Positions 45,017 to 53,297 of a stretch of 53,297 nucleotides of DNA are shown one piece after another. Numbering within the stretch: position 1 is the first letter of the stretch; every line of letters starts with the position of its first letter. Location: the NCBI GenBank assembly GCA_001567085.1, contig LMZS01000190.1, positions 1-53,297 of the forward strand. The letters run 5' to 3'. This stretch comes from Chloroflexi bacterium OLB15 (GTDB lineage: Bacteria > Chloroflexota > Anaerolineae > Aggregatilineales > Phototrophicaceae). Below the pieces are notes generated by a model. It did no database searches and had not been told where the DNA came from. It saw only the letters and a program-made list of their open reading frames with translations. Position numbers and translations under genes: made by a program.

Positions 45017-45068
45017 TTGAAGGGCGTACGCGGGCAGATGCCGCCCGCCGCTGCGCAGAGAAATAGAG

Positions 45069-45091
45069 GAAAGGCGTTTGAAGCGCCTTTC
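45069..45091 (+). promoter_or_regulatory. Hairpin just upstream of the rplC ribosome site
   Basis: GAAAGGCG (45069-45076) pairs perfectly with CGCCTTTC (45084-45091) around TTTGAAG. The rplC ribosome site GGGAG (45092-45096) follows immediately, so the stem could affect translation. No U run, so not a terminator. Confidence 0.4.
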
Positions 45092-45102
45092 GGGAGTAAA
45101 GC

Positions 45103-45738
45103 ATGAAAGGCATTATCGGTAAGAAGGTGGGCATGACCCAGGTGTTTGACGAGAACGGGAACGTTATCCCCGTGACCGTCTTGCAGGCTGGTCCATGCTT
45201 TGTCACCCAGATACGTACCGCCGATAAGGATGGCTATGTTGCCGTTCAGCTCGGCTTTGGAGAAACCAAGCCCCAACGCCTGACCAAAGGCCAGCTCGGT
45301 CATCTTCAGAAGAATAATTTGCCTGCGGTGCGCCACTTGCGTGAATTTCGCGTGCAGGGTGATGTGGATGTCGCCGAAGGTTCAACCATTAAGGCTGACG
45401 TGTTCGCTAAAGGTGAGCGCGTAGATGTGATAGGCGTCAGCAAGGGCCGTGGTTTCGCCGGTACCATCAAGCGCCATAATTTTCATCGGCAGCCAAAAAC
45501 CCACGGTCAGTCTGACCGCGAACGCGCTCCCGGTTCAGTTGGTGGTACCACCAATCCCGGCCGCACGTTCAAGGGACAGCGTATGGCGGGGCGCATGGGC
45601 AATGATCGCGTGACGGCGCAAAATCTTGAAGTCGTCGTGGTTGATGCTGATCGCAACCTGCTCGCCGTTAGGGGTTCCGTTCCCGGCGCAAACGGCGGCA
45701 TTGTCGTCGTGAAGCCGACTACGCGGGCGCGCCGCTAG
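45103..45738 (+). CDS. rplC: 50S ribosomal protein L3
   Basis: 211 residues. MKGIIGKKVGMTQVFDENG at the start and KGRGFAGTIKRHNF plus the basic loop HGQSDRERAPGSVGGTT are L3 marks; the long loop reaches towards the peptidyl-transferase centre. GGGAG lies 6-11 bases before the ATG. 20 bases separate it from rplD. Confidence 0.97.
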   Translation: MKGIIGKKVGMTQVFDENGNVIPVTVLQAGPCFVTQIRTADKDGYVAVQLGFGETKPQRLTKGQLGHLQKNNLPAVRHLREFRVQGDVDVAEGSTIKADVFAKGERVDVIGVSKGRGFAGTIKRHNFHRQPKTHGQSDRERAPGSVGGTTNPGRTFKGQRMAGRMGNDRVTAQNLEVVVVDADRNLLAVRGSVPGANGGIVVVKPTTRARR

Positions 45739-45758
45739 AGCGAGAGGGAGTTGACGCC

Positions 45759-46385
45759 ATGCAAGTTCCAGTGCTGGATATCAACGGTAAGCAGATTAAG
45801 ACCATAGATCTGCCCGCCGATATTTTTGAAGCCAAGATAAATAAGCCTTTAATGCACCAGGCTTACGTTCGCCAGATGGCGAATGCCCGTCTTGGAACGC
45901 ATAAAGTGCAGCGTCGTGCAGACGTGAGCCGCACCACTGCCAAGATGTACCGCCAGAAGGGGACTGGTCGCGCCCGTCACGGTTCGCGCACCGCCACCCA
46001 GTTCATCGGCGGTGGCCGCCCGATGGGCCCCCAACCGCGTGATTATTCGGTGGATATGCCGAAGAAAATGCGGCAGGGCGCTATTCGTAGTGCGCTTAGC
46101 GCGCTGGCGGCAGATGGGCAGCTTGTATTTGTAGATACGCTGTCAGTAAAAGACGCCAAGACGAAGGAAGCCGGTCGTATTCTCAAGGCGCTTGCCGGTG
46201 AGAATAAGAAGCTCGTTTTGGTGACGGGTACGGAAGAAGATGTCAAACGCAGCGTCAATAACCTGCCGGATGCAAAGACGCTCAATTGCCGCTATCTGAA
46301 TGTGCGCGATTTGCTCACATTTGATCGCGTGATTGTGCCACTGGCTGCCCTGGACATCATCACAGAAATCTGGGGTAAGGAGTAA
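45759..46385 (+). CDS. rplD: 50S ribosomal protein L4
   Basis: 208 residues. The tunnel-reaching loop (KMYRQKGTGRARHGSRTAT and GGGRPMGPQPRDYS) is intact. In E. coli L4 also represses the S10 operon by binding its leader; whether that occurs here is unknown. A GAGAGGGAG site precedes the start. It runs into rplW with 5 bases between them. Confidence 0.97.
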   Translation: MQVPVLDINGKQIKTIDLPADIFEAKINKPLMHQAYVRQMANARLGTHKVQRRADVSRTTAKMYRQKGTGRARHGSRTATQFIGGGRPMGPQPRDYSVDMPKKMRQGAIRSALSALAADGQLVFVDTLSVKDAKTKEAGRILKALAGENKKLVLVTGTEEDVKRSVNNLPDAKTLNCRYLNVRDLLTFDRVIVPLAALDIITEIWGKE

Positions 46386-46390
46386 CGGCG

Positions 46391-46687
46391 ATGGCGGATT
46401 TACATCTGTACGACATCATCGTGCGCCCGGTTGTTACCGAACATTCTACCGGTCTGGCAGACGTTCAGAACCAGTATGTGTTTGAAGTGCACCGTGATGC
46501 AACCAAGCCGCAAATCAAGGCGGCAGTTGAAACCATTTTCGATAAGAAGGTGGTCAAAGTAAACACGATGATCATGCCCGCCAAGCGTGGGCTGCGCGGT
46601 CGCCGTGCTTACTGGCGCTCGAAAGAGTGGAAAAAGGCGATTGTTACTCTTTCGCCCGGCGACAAAATCGATCTGTTTGAAGTGTAA
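46391..46687 (+). CDS. rplW: 50S ribosomal protein L23
   Basis: 98 residues. LYDIIVRPVVTEHSTGL, YVFEVHRDATKPQIKAAVE and the hairpin loop with GLRGRRAYWRSKEWKKA are typical. L23 sits at the tunnel exit and docks trigger factor and SRP. AAGGAG at the end of rplD is its ribosome site. Confidence 0.96.
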   Translation: MADLHLYDIIVRPVVTEHSTGLADVQNQYVFEVHRDATKPQIKAAVETIFDKKVVKVNTMIMPAKRGLRGRRAYWRSKEWKKAIVTLSPGDKIDLFEV

Positions 46688-46702
46688 CGGGGCGAGAGAA
46701 AC

Positions 46703-47536
46703 ATGCCGGTAAAAGCATATAAGCCCACCTCGGCGGGTCGCCGTGGAATGACGGGCTTCACGTTTGAAGAAATAACCCGCTCGAAGCCTGAACGCTCGTT
46801 AACCGAGGCGCTTCGTAAGCGTGGCGGGCGCAATAATGTTGGTCGCGTTACGGTGCGTCATCGCGGTGGCGGTCACAAGCGTCGCTATCGTGTCATTGAC
46901 TTCCGTCGTGACAAGTTTGATTGCGCGGCATCGGTTGTATCCATTGAATACGATCCGAATCGTTCGGCGCGTATCGCGCTTCTGCAATACGAAGATGGCG
47001 AAAAGCGCTACATCATTGCCCCGCTGGGTCTGCGAGTTGGTGATCGTATCGCCAATGGCGAACTGGCCGAACTCCGCCCTGGGAATGCGATGTACATTCG
47101 CGATATTCCGGTCGGTACGCAGATTCACAATATCGAAATGCTGCCGGGCGATGGCGGCCAGTTGGCTCGCTCTGCCGGTGTCTCGGCGCAGCTTCTGGCG
47201 AAAGAGGGCATTTATGCCCAGGTTCGCCTGCCAAGCGGTGAGGTTCGCCTAATCCATGAGCGCTGTATGGCGACTATTGGGCAGGTGGGCAATACCGAAC
47301 ATGGCAACGTCAAGCTGGGCAAGGCCGGTCGCAATCGCTGGTTGGGCTGGCGTCCGTCGGTTCGCGGTATCGCGATGGATCCCGGCGGCCACCCGCATGG
47401 TGGTGGTGAAGGCCGTTCCGGTATCGGTATGCCTGGGCCGAAGACCCCCTGGGGCAAGCCTGCGTTGGGTAAACGTACGCGCAACAACAAGCGTACCAAT
47501 CGCTTTATTGTGCGCCGTCGTGGTACGGGCCGTTAG
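46703..47536 (+). CDS. rplB: 50S ribosomal protein L2
   Basis: 277 residues. [19 protein letters not shown] at the start and the C-terminal [20 protein letters not shown] with the conserved His of the peptidyl-transferase-associated loop. The segment before it reads MDPGG rather than the common MNPVD, a modest variation. Part of 23S assembly and subunit joining. Confidence 0.97.
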   Translation: MPVKAYKPTSAGRRGMTGFTFEEITRSKPERSLTEALRKRGGRNNVGRVTVRHRGGGHKRRYRVIDFRRDKFDCAASVVSIEYDPNRSARIALLQYEDGEKRYIIAPLGLRVGDRIANGELAELRPGNAMYIRDIPVGTQIHNIEMLPGDGGQLARSAGVSAQLLAKEGIYAQVRLPSGEVRLIHERCMATIGQVGNTEHGNVKLGKAGRNRWLGWRPSVRGIAMDPGGHPHGGGEGRSGIGMPGPKTPWGKPALGKRTRNNKRTNRFIVRRRGTGR

Positions 47537-47556
47537 TCGGTGAGGGAAAATAAATA

Positions 47557-47829
47557 ATGAGTCGTTCACTGAAAAAGGGCCCTTTCGTAAGCCCGAAGCT
47601 GCTCAAGAAAATTGAGAAGCTGAACACCGAGAACAAGAAGACTGTGGTTCGGACTTGGAGCCGCGCCAGCACGGTCTTCCCGCAGATGGTCGGTCACACC
47701 ATCGCTGTACATGATGGCCGTCGCCACGTTCCGATTTATATCACTGAGAACATGGTTGGCCACAAACTGGGCGAATTTGCGCCCACCCGCACTTATCGCG
47801 GGCATCTGGTCGAAAAGAAGAAGAAATAG
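47557..47829 (+). CDS. rpsS: 30S ribosomal protein S19
   Basis: 90 residues, usual length. [17 protein letters not shown] and [26 protein letters not shown] are canonical. It binds 16S rRNA in the head near the A site. 20 bases after rplB, 11 before rplV. Confidence 0.97.
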   Translation: MSRSLKKGPFVSPKLLKKIEKLNTENKKTVVRTWSRASTVFPQMVGHTIAVHDGRRHVPIYITENMVGHKLGEFAPTRTYRGHLVEKKKK

Positions 47830-47840
47830 GAAGCGCAGAC

Positions 47841-48182
47841 ATGGAAGTGAAAGCAAGTACCACTTACGCGTCAATCAGCGCCCAGAAGCTACGACTGGTT
47901 TGCGATACGGTGCGCGGAATGAATGCCGATAAGGCATTGGCGGTTCTGGAGTTCATGCCGAAAAAAGGCGCGGGCATCATTCACAAGACGCTGACCAGCG
48001 CCATTGCTAACGCGGTCAATAACTTTGACCTTGATCGTGAAACACTGGTGATCAAGACGATCTATGCTGACGGTGGGCCGATGCTGAAGCGTTTCAAGGC
48101 AGGAGCACGTGGTCGCTACAAGCCGCGCCTGCGCCGCACCTCGCACCTGACCATCGTTCTGTCAGACGACACGGCGCAGTAG
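47841..48182 (+). CDS. rplV: 50S ribosomal protein L22
   Basis: 113 residues. ISAQKLRLVCDTVRGMNADKAL, and the tunnel-lining loop near GPMLKRFKAGARGRYKPRLRR, where macrolide-resistance changes arise in other bacteria; nothing unusual is seen. Ends 13 bases before rpsC. Confidence 0.97.
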   Translation: MEVKASTTYASISAQKLRLVCDTVRGMNADKALAVLEFMPKKGAGIIHKTLTSAIANAVNNFDLDRETLVIKTIYADGGPMLKRFKAGARGRYKPRLRRTSHLTIVLSDDTAQ

Positions 48183-48195
48183 GAGAGGAAAGAGC

Positions 48196-48897
48196 ATGGG
48201 TCGTAAAGTACATCCAGTTGGTTTCCGCCTGAAGGTAAACCGTGATTGGGATGCGCGCTGGTTCGCCACTGGCGAGCAGTTTGTGCAGCAGCTTCAACAG
48301 GATTTCGCCATTCGCCGTCTGGTGAAGGCGGAAGGCGCTAAGGCCGGGGTTTCTCGCATCGAAATCGAGCGTTTCCCCAACCTGTTGCAGGTCACCATTC
48401 ACACCGCTCGCCCCGGCATCCTAATCGGGCAAAAGGGCGCGGCAGTGAAGAAGATTCGTACTGCCCTGGAAGAACTCTATGGCGCAACCAAAGACAATGG
48501 CCGCAAGGTGAAGGTCGAAGTTGCCGAAATCGAGAAGCCGGATACCGATGCACTGTTGATTGCAGAAAACATCGCCGGTCAGTTGGAGCGTCGTATCGGT
48601 CACAGTCGCGCAATGAAGCGTGCTGTTAGCCAGGCGATGCGCCAGGGCGCGCAGGGTATCAAGATCGAAGTGAGCGGCCGCCTCGCGGGTGCTGATATGG
48701 CACGCCGCGAATGGGTTAGCGAAGGCCGCATCCCGCGTAATACGCTGCGTGCCAACATTGACTTCAACCGCGCTGAGGCGCTGACCACCTTTGGCCGTAT
48801 CGGTATCAAGGTGTGGGTCTATAAGGGCGAAGTTTTTGGTATCGAGCAAAAGCAGGAACAGCCGCAGAATAAGTTGGACGTGTACGTAACGTCCTAG
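48196..48897 (+). CDS. rpsC: 30S ribosomal protein S3
   Basis: 233 residues. MGRKVHPVGFRLKVNRDW, the KH-domain GQKGAAVKKIR segment (GxxG loop), and the C-terminal domain GRLAGADMARREWVSEGRIP are typical. S3 lies at the mRNA entry. GGAGAGGAAAG precedes the start. Confidence 0.97.
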   Translation: MGRKVHPVGFRLKVNRDWDARWFATGEQFVQQLQQDFAIRRLVKAEGAKAGVSRIEIERFPNLLQVTIHTARPGILIGQKGAAVKKIRTALEELYGATKDNGRKVKVEVAEIEKPDTDALLIAENIAGQLERRIGHSRAMKRAVSQAMRQGAQGIKIEVSGRLAGADMARREWVSEGRIPRNTLRANIDFNRAEALTTFGRIGIKVWVYKGEVFGIEQKQEQPQNKLDVYVTS

Positions 48898-48933
48898 GGC
48901 GTTCGGCGCGAATCGGTTGAGGAGTTTCGAAAG

Positions 48934-49368
48934 ATGTTAATGCCGAAGCGTGTGAAATACCGCAAGCAAATGCGCGGGCGCATGACGGGTAAATCGTATC
49001 GCGGTTCGACGGTTGCGTTTGGCGAATATGGGTTGCAGGCGCTGGAGCCAATTTGGCTAACTAGCCGGCAAATCGAAGCCGCGCGGCGGACGATGGTGCG
49101 CTACATTAAGCGTCGTGGCAAAGTGTGGATCAGGGTGTTCCCCGATAAGCCGTTCACCAAGCGCGCTGCTGAAACGCGCATGGGAACGGGTAAAGGTCCC
49201 GTTGAATACTGGGTAGCAGTGATTCGTCCCGGTCGGGTGCTGTTCGAAATGGGCGGCATCCCCGAAGAAGAAGCCAAAGAAGCGCTTCGTCTCGCTGCGA
49301 TGAAGCTGCCCATCAAGACCAAGATCGTCAAGCGTATCGACCCGATTTCCGGGCAGGAGCTTGTCTGA
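48934..49368 (+). CDS. rplP: 50S ribosomal protein L16
   Basis: 144 residues. [39 protein letters not shown] and [19 protein letters not shown] are canonical; L16 sits near the A-site tRNA. GAGGAG lies about 10 bases before the ATG. Its stop shares a base with the rpmC start (TGATG), so the two are translationally coupled. Confidence 0.97.
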   Translation: MLMPKRVKYRKQMRGRMTGKSYRGSTVAFGEYGLQALEPIWLTSRQIEAARRTMVRYIKRRGKVWIRVFPDKPFTKRAAETRMGTGKGPVEYWVAVIRPGRVLFEMGGIPEEEAKEALRLAAMKLPIKTKIVKRIDPISGQELV

Positions 49369-49577
49369 TGGATATTCGCGAAATTCGTGGCCTGTCTGAC
49401 GAAAAGTTGCTGGATCAGCTTGAAGATCTGAAGGAAGCGCTGTTCAATCTCCGCTTCCAGAAGGCATTCGGTCAGCTTGAAGACCCGAATGCAATCCGTA
49501 GGGCGCGTAAGGATGTGGCACGGGTACAAACGGTGCTGCGCGAGCGTCAGGCACAGAAGGAAGGCACAAATGGCTAA
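49368..49577 (+). CDS. rpmC: 50S ribosomal protein L29
   Basis: 69 residues, usual length. DIREIRGLSDEKLLDQLEDL and FNLRFQKAFGQLEDPNAIRR match the two-helix L29 fold at the tunnel exit. The stop lies 8 bases inside the rpsQ start. Confidence 0.96.
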   Translation: MDIREIRGLSDEKLLDQLEDLKEALFNLRFQKAFGQLEDPNAIRRARKDVARVQTVLRERQAQKEGTNG

Positions 49578-49899
49578 CAAACGCCGCCGTCTGGTCGGGC
49601 GCGTGGTCAGCGATAAGATGGAGAAGACAGTCGTCGTCGCCATCGAGCGCCAGAAGCTGCACCCGATCTACAAAAAGGTCATCAAGACCACTAAGAAAGT
49701 CATGGCACACGACGAAAGCAACGCCATTCAGGTGGGGGCGCTGGTGCGTGTGGTCGAAAGCCAGCCGCTGAGCAAGAACAAGCGCTGGGTTGTTGAAGAA
49801 GTTCTGGACACAACGGGCAAGGAAGAACTGCAAGCGCTGCCAGATGAAAAAATCTTGCAGAACAGCGAAGCAGAAGTGACTGAGGAGGCAGCGGAATGA
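49570..49899 (+). CDS. rpsQ: 30S ribosomal protein S17
   Basis: 109 residues, against ~84 in E. coli. [24 protein letters not shown] and the OB-fold strands are canonical; the extra ~25 C-terminal residues are acidic ([11 protein letters not shown]). ATG 49570 is chosen because GGAAGG lies 6 bases upstream. It overlaps rpmC by 8 bases and rplN by 4. Confidence 0.95.
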   Translation: MANKRRRLVGRVVSDKMEKTVVVAIERQKLHPIYKKVIKTTKKVMAHDESNAIQVGALVRVVESQPLSKNKRWVVEEVLDTTGKEELQALPDEKILQNSEAEVTEEAAE

Positions 49900-50267
49900 T
49901 TCAGAATGAATCCCGCCTCAAGGTTGCCGATAACACCGGCGCTCAGGAACTGCTGGTCATTCGCGTTCTGGGTGGCTCTTTTCGGCGCTATGGCGGCATC
50001 GGCGATATTGTCGTCGCTACCGTAAAACAGGCGCAGCCGCAGGGCAGCGTCAAGAAAAGCGATGTGGTCAAAGCCGTCATTGTGCGCGTGGCGAAGGAAT
50101 ACCGCCGTGATGATGGTTCCTACATTCGCTTTGACGATAACGCTGCTGTCATCCTTGCGGACGATTTGCAAAACCCGCGTGGCACACGCGTGTTTGGGCC
50201 GGTTGCGCGTGAACTGCGCGACAGGGGCTTTCTCAAGATCGTCTCGCTCGCCCCAGAAACTTTGTAG
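49896..50267 (+). CDS. rplN: 50S ribosomal protein L14
   Basis: 123 residues, usual length. [19 protein letters not shown] and the C-terminal [21 protein letters not shown] are canonical. It forms an intersubunit bridge and binds RsfS. ATGA overlap with rpsQ. Confidence 0.97.
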   Translation: MIQNESRLKVADNTGAQELLVIRVLGGSFRRYGGIGDIVVATVKQAQPQGSVKKSDVVKAVIVRVAKEYRRDDGSYIRFDDNAAVILADDLQNPRGTRVFGPVARELRDRGFLKIVSLAPETL

Positions 50268-50284
50268 GGAGAGGATGATCTAAG

Positions 50285-50614
50285 ATGCAGCGTGTGAAAA
50301 CGGGCGATACCGTTGAAGTTAGAGCAGGTAAAGACCTCGGCGAACGCGGCGAAGTTCTGGCGGTTTATCCTAAGGAAGATCGCGTTGTCGTTCAGGGTGT
50401 GAACATGCTCAAGCGCCATCGTAAGGCGCAGCAGGCGGGGGATCGCCAGGTTCCGGCACAAATCGTGGACTTTGAAGGCAAACTTCACCTGTCTAACGTG
50501 ATGGTTGTGTGCCCCTCGTGCGACAAGGCTACCCGTGTGGGTTTCAAAGTCCGCGATGATGGCAGCAAAGTGCGCTTCTGCAAGAAGTGCAATGCTGAGA
50601 TTGACAAGGTTTAG
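50285..50614 (+). CDS. rplX: 50S ribosomal protein L24
   Basis: 109 residues. The KOW domain (VKTGDTVEVRAGKDLGERGEV) and the NMLKRHRKAQQAG region are typical. The C-terminus has two Cys pairs (CPSC and CKKC), a possible zinc ribbon seen in some bacterial L24 proteins. Confidence 0.96.
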   Translation: MQRVKTGDTVEVRAGKDLGERGEVLAVYPKEDRVVVQGVNMLKRHRKAQQAGDRQVPAQIVDFEGKLHLSNVMVVCPSCDKATRVGFKVRDDGSKVRFCKKCNAEIDKV

Positions 50615-50632
50615 GGTCGAGGACGATAAGCA

Positions 50633-51181
50633 ATGGCGAAGTACGCTATTCAAGAACGCTACAAGGAACAGGTCGTCCCGGCGCTGATGCAGGAATTCCA
50701 GTTTGATAACGTCATGCAGGTGCCGCGTATTGAGAAAATTGTTCTCAATATCGGCGCTGGTGATGCGATTGATAACCCGAAGACGCTTGATGGTGCAGTG
50801 ACTGATCTCCGCGCGATTACCGGGCAGCAGCCCGTAATCACCAAGGCGCGTAAAAGCATCGCCACTTTCAAGCTGCGTGAAGGCCGCGCTATTGGCGTGA
50901 AAGTTACGCTTCGCGGCGAGCGCATGTGGTCGCTGTTAGACCGCCTGGTTAACCTGGCTCTGCCGCGTATTCGTGACTTCCGGGGGGTCTCACCTGATAC
51001 CTTCGATGGTCGTGGGAACTACACCATTGGTCTGCGTGAACAATTGGTGTTTCCTGAAATTCAGTACGACAAGATTGACAAGGTGCGTGGGATGGAGATT
51101 ACCATCGTCACCACCGCGAAGAACGACGAAGAAGGGCGTCGTCTTCTGAAGCTGCTGGGAATGCCCTTCCGTGAGCGCTAG
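50633..51181 (+). CDS. rplE: 50S ribosomal protein L5
   Basis: 182 residues. [40 protein letters not shown] and [16 protein letters not shown] are diagnostic. L5 binds 5S rRNA in the central protuberance. Confidence 0.97.
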   Translation: MAKYAIQERYKEQVVPALMQEFQFDNVMQVPRIEKIVLNIGAGDAIDNPKTLDGAVTDLRAITGQQPVITKARKSIATFKLREGRAIGVKVTLRGERMWSLLDRLVNLALPRIRDFRGVSPDTFDGRGNYTIGLREQLVFPEIQYDKIDKVRGMEITIVTTAKNDEEGRRLLKLLGMPFRER

Positions 51182-51200
51182 CTAAAGGTGGAATAGAGCA

Positions 51201-51407
51201 ATGGCGAAACGATCAGTTACCGCCCGTGAGGGCCGCCGTAAATACAAGGTGCGCGTGCACAATCGCTGCCAGTTTGTAGATGCAAATTCGGGCAAGATTT
51301 GTGGCCGCCCGCACGGTTACATTCGGCGCTTTGGTCTGTGCCGTATTCATTTCCGCCAGCTTGCGCTTGAGGGAAAAATTCCCGGCGTGGTGAAGTCGAG
51401 TTGGTAA
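51201..51407 (+). CDS. rpsN: 30S ribosomal protein S14 (zinc-type, with insertion)
   Basis: 68 residues, against ~61 for the usual zinc-binding S14. [20 protein letters not shown] and [11 protein letters not shown] identify it. The usual knuckle is C-x2-C then C-x2-C; here the first pair is spaced C23-x10-C34 by eight inserted residues ([10 protein letters not shown] lies between), and the last ligand is His50 in CRIH. Zinc could still be held by Cys23, Cys34, Cys47 and His50. Frame is intact and the gene is flanked normally by rplE and rpsH. Confidence 0.93.
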   Translation: MAKRSVTAREGRRKYKVRVHNRCQFVDANSGKICGRPHGYIRRFGLCRIHFRQLALEGKIPGVVKSSW

Positions 51408-51429
51408 GCTACCAGAGGACTACCGAGCC

Positions 51430-51834
51430 ATGATGAGTGATCCCATCGCAGATATGCTGACGCGCGTTCGAAATGCGCTGATGGCGGGAAAAACGACGGT
51501 TGATATTCCGTCGAGCAAAATTAAGGTCGAGATCGCCCGTATCCTTAAGGAAGAGGGCTATATCGAAGCGTTCGAGGTGGTTGAGCAGAAGCCGTATCCA
51601 ATTCTGCAAATCACCCTCAAGTATCATGGCGCGCGTCGTGAACGCCGCCCCGTGATCACCAATATTACGCGTATCAGCAAGCCTGGTCGCCGCGTGTATC
51701 GTGGCCGCCTTGACCTGCCGCGCGTGATGAGCGGTATCGGAATCGCTATCGTCACCACCCCTAAAGGCGTGATGACGGCAGCACAGGCCCGTCGCGAGCG
51801 TGTTGGCGGCGAAATCCTGTGCTACGTATGGTAG
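51430..51834 (+). CDS. rpsH: 30S ribosomal protein S8
   Basis: 134 residues. [19 protein letters not shown] at the start and [19 protein letters not shown] near the end are canonical. It binds central-domain 16S rRNA, and in E. coli also represses the spc operon at its mRNA. ATG 51430 or 51433; AGAGGA lies upstream. Confidence 0.97.
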   Translation: MMSDPIADMLTRVRNALMAGKTTVDIPSSKIKVEIARILKEEGYIEAFEVVEQKPYPILQITLKYHGARRERRPVITNITRISKPGRRVYRGRLDLPRVMSGIGIAIVTTPKGVMTAAQARRERVGGEILCYVW

Positions 51835-51849
51835 ACGGGAGTTGATGAT

Positions 51850-52398
51850 ATGTCTCGTGTTGGCAAGATGCCGATCAACGTCCCTGCTAAAGTGACCATT
51901 ACGATTGACGGCCAGAATGTGACTGTGAAAGGCCCGAAAGGTGAGCTTTCGCAGGAGATCAGCCCGGTCATTGAAGTGGCGCAGGATGGTGGCGTCCTCA
52001 ATATCACCCGGCAGAATGACGAGCGTCAGTCTCGCGCTCTGCACGGCTTGACCCGCGCCCTCATCAGCAATATGGTGACTGGGGTTTCAACGGGCTTCCA
52101 GAAAAGTCTGACCGTCGAAGGGGTTGGTTATTCAGGCGAACTGCGCGGCAAAGACCTGGTGATGAAGCTGGGTTACTCGCATGAAATCGTCGTGACCCCA
52201 CCGGAGAACATCTCGTTTGAAGTTGAGGGCAAAAATCCGACAATTGTGCGCGTCAATGGCATTGATAAGCAGGTTGTCGGGCAAATCGCTTCGGAGATTC
52301 GTCGCCTGCGTCCGCCGGAACCCTATCTGGGGAAGGGCGTTCGCTACTCCAATGAAGTTATCCGTCGTAAAGCCGGTAAAGCGGGCAAGAGTAAGTAA
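51850..52398 (+). CDS. rplF: 50S ribosomal protein L6
   Basis: 182 residues. MSRVGKMPINVPAKVTI and the C-terminal RPPEPYLGKGVRYSNEVIRR with the conserved GKG loop are typical. It sits near the GTPase-associated centre. Confidence 0.97.
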   Translation: MSRVGKMPINVPAKVTITIDGQNVTVKGPKGELSQEISPVIEVAQDGGVLNITRQNDERQSRALHGLTRALISNMVTGVSTGFQKSLTVEGVGYSGELRGKDLVMKLGYSHEIVVTPPENISFEVEGKNPTIVRVNGIDKQVVGQIASEIRRLRPPEPYLGKGVRYSNEVIRRKAGKAGKSK

Positions 52399-52410
52399 TA
52401 AGGGACGGCC

Positions 52411-52782
52411 ATGACTAAAAAAGCAATCCAAAAGCGCGAATCGCGCATTCGCCGTCACCTGCGTGTACGTGGCACTGTTAACGGCACGCAGGAACGCCCG
52501 CGATTGAACGTATTTCGCAGCCTGTCCAATATCTATGTACAGGTGATCGACGATACGGCTGGTCATACACTGGTTTCCGCGTCAACCATTGACAAGGAAG
52601 TCGCCAGCCAGATCGAAGGTAAGAATAAAACGGAAGCTGCCAAAATTGTCGGGCAGGTAGTGGCGCAGCGCGCCAAAGCCGCCGGCATTGAAAAAGTGGT
52701 GTTTGACCGGGGTGGCTATCGCTATCAGGGGCGTGTGGCGGCAGTTGCCGAAGGCGCTCGTGAAGGCGGGTTGGAATTCTAG
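52411..52782 (+). CDS. rplR: 50S ribosomal protein L18
   Basis: 123 residues. [19 protein letters not shown], the [10 protein letters not shown] strand and [20 protein letters not shown] are diagnostic. It binds 5S rRNA with L5. Confidence 0.97.
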   Translation: MTKKAIQKRESRIRRHLRVRGTVNGTQERPRLNVFRSLSNIYVQVIDDTAGHTLVSASTIDKEVASQIEGKNKTEAAKIVGQVVAQRAKAAGIEKVVFDRGGYRYQGRVAAVAEGAREGGLEF

Positions 52783-52796
52783 GATCGGGGTGAAGC

Positions 52797-53297
52797 ATGC
52801 CAGGAAAATCAGACAACCGCGAGAAGAACGACAACCGCGAAGAGCGTCAGCCACGTAATCGGCGTGATCGCGGCGGAGATCGTGATAATCGCGAAAATCG
52901 CGACCGCGAGGAGCGCGAGCAGTTCGAAGAGCGTGTCGTTGATATTAAACGTGTCGCCAAAGTGATCAAGGGTGGTCGGCGCTTCGCCTTCCGTACCGTG
53001 GTCGTCGTTGGTGATGCGAACGGACGGGTTGGCATTGGTATCGGCAAGGCGCGCGGCGTTCCGGATAGCATCCGCAAGGGCACGGATCGCGCTCGCCGCT
53101 TGATGGTCAAGGTCAATCTTTCGGGAACCACCATTCCCCATCCGGTGGTCGCGCGTTATGGCGGCGCGCAAGTGCTGCTGCGCCCGGCTGCCCTGGTACT
53201 GGCGTTATTGCCGGCGGTGGGGTGCGTGCGGTGCTGGAAGCAGCAGGCGCGCGCGACATTCTGACCAAGAGTCAGGGCAGCTCCAATCTGTTGAACG
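52797..53297 (+). CDS. rpsE: 30S ribosomal protein S5 (frameshifted, runs off the window)
   Basis: The first ~43 residues are an unusual Arg/Asp/Glu/Asn-rich extension; the S5 core starts [17 protein letters not shown] and continues to [12 protein letters not shown]. There the frame breaks in a CCC run (53191-53193): one more C gives [20 protein letters not shown] and then [15 protein letters not shown], the true S5 C-terminal part, up to the window edge. Uncorrected, the frame stops at 53262-53264 after a meaningless tail. S5 is in the decoding-centre region. Likely a sequence error. Confidence 0.93.

Noticed and set aside
1..53297. tRNA, rRNA, CRISPR array, IS element or prophage
   Set aside because: I looked for cloverleaf-like arms, regularly spaced repeats, transposase or integrase motifs and found none that I could support.

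Overview
The window looks like a chromosomal segment of a Chloroflexota bacterium, probably an Anaerolineae relative. This is inferred from several signs: a fused transaldolase/glucose-6-phosphate isomerase, an EF-Tu with the IRHVEY variant of switch I, many secreted or membrane-anchored proteins with long Pro/Thr-rich linkers and SH3-like domains, and moderately high GC. I see no rRNA, tRNA, CRISPR array, insertion sequence or prophage gene.

Layout. 1-3.3 kb: the tail of one SGNH hydrolase, a second complete SGNH hydrolase with an SH3-like domain, a small lipoprotein and a BtrH/DUF4872-like protein. 3.3-7.6 kb (minus strand): glycerol catabolism, glpK followed by a single gene that fuses GlpA and GlpB. 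7.7-12.5 kb: a P1B-4 type metal-exporting ATPase, a DUF883-like membrane-anchored helical protein, an SH3-domain membrane protein and a plant-type glutaminyl cyclotransferase. 12.6-18.1 kb: the pentose phosphate genes tkt and tal-pgi, then an FmdB-like protein that has lost its zinc cysteines. 18.2-25.3 kb: a HEAT-repeat protein and dtd, a very large kinase-like transmembrane protein, and a response regulator-histidine kinase. 25.3-29.9 kb: ferredoxin, MaoC-like hydratase, a TPR-like protein, coaBC and an SDR oxidoreductase. 30-33.7 kb (minus): a run of two glycosyltransferases, a methyltransferase and a luciferase-like oxidoreductase. 33.8-39.9 kb: an indoleamine 2,3-dioxygenase homologue, an EthD-like protein, a secreted beta-propeller-like protein, a C39-like secreted protease, an FHA-response regulator, a LuxR helix-turn-helix remnant and a peroxiredoxin. 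40-53.3 kb: the str, S10 and spc ribosomal protein clusters in the usual bacterial order (rpsL-rpsG-fusA-tuf; rpsJ-rplC-rplD-rplW-rplB-rpsS-rplV-rpsC-rplP-rpmC-rpsQ; rplN-rplX-rplE-rpsN-rpsH-rplF-rplR-rpsE), with rpsE running off the right edge.

A caution for any user of this sequence: five genes (the kinase-like gene, coaBC, the C39-like gene, fusA and rpsE) are each broken by a one- or two-base reading-frame change. Most of these lie in homopolymers or short repeats, and three of the genes should be essential. The simplest reading is residual indel errors in the assembly, so the features are given as full-length genes with the break position stated.

The most notable biology is the GlpA-GlpB fusion without a nearby GlpC, the ribosomal protein S14 with an insertion inside its zinc knuckle, the FmdB-like and BtrH-like proteins lacking their signature cysteines, the kinase-like sensor with a very long helical middle, and a gene-free stretch at 26.2-26.5 kb with two strong hairpins whose G-U pairs favour a plus-strand RNA. 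I do not see a convincing complete new multi-gene system.
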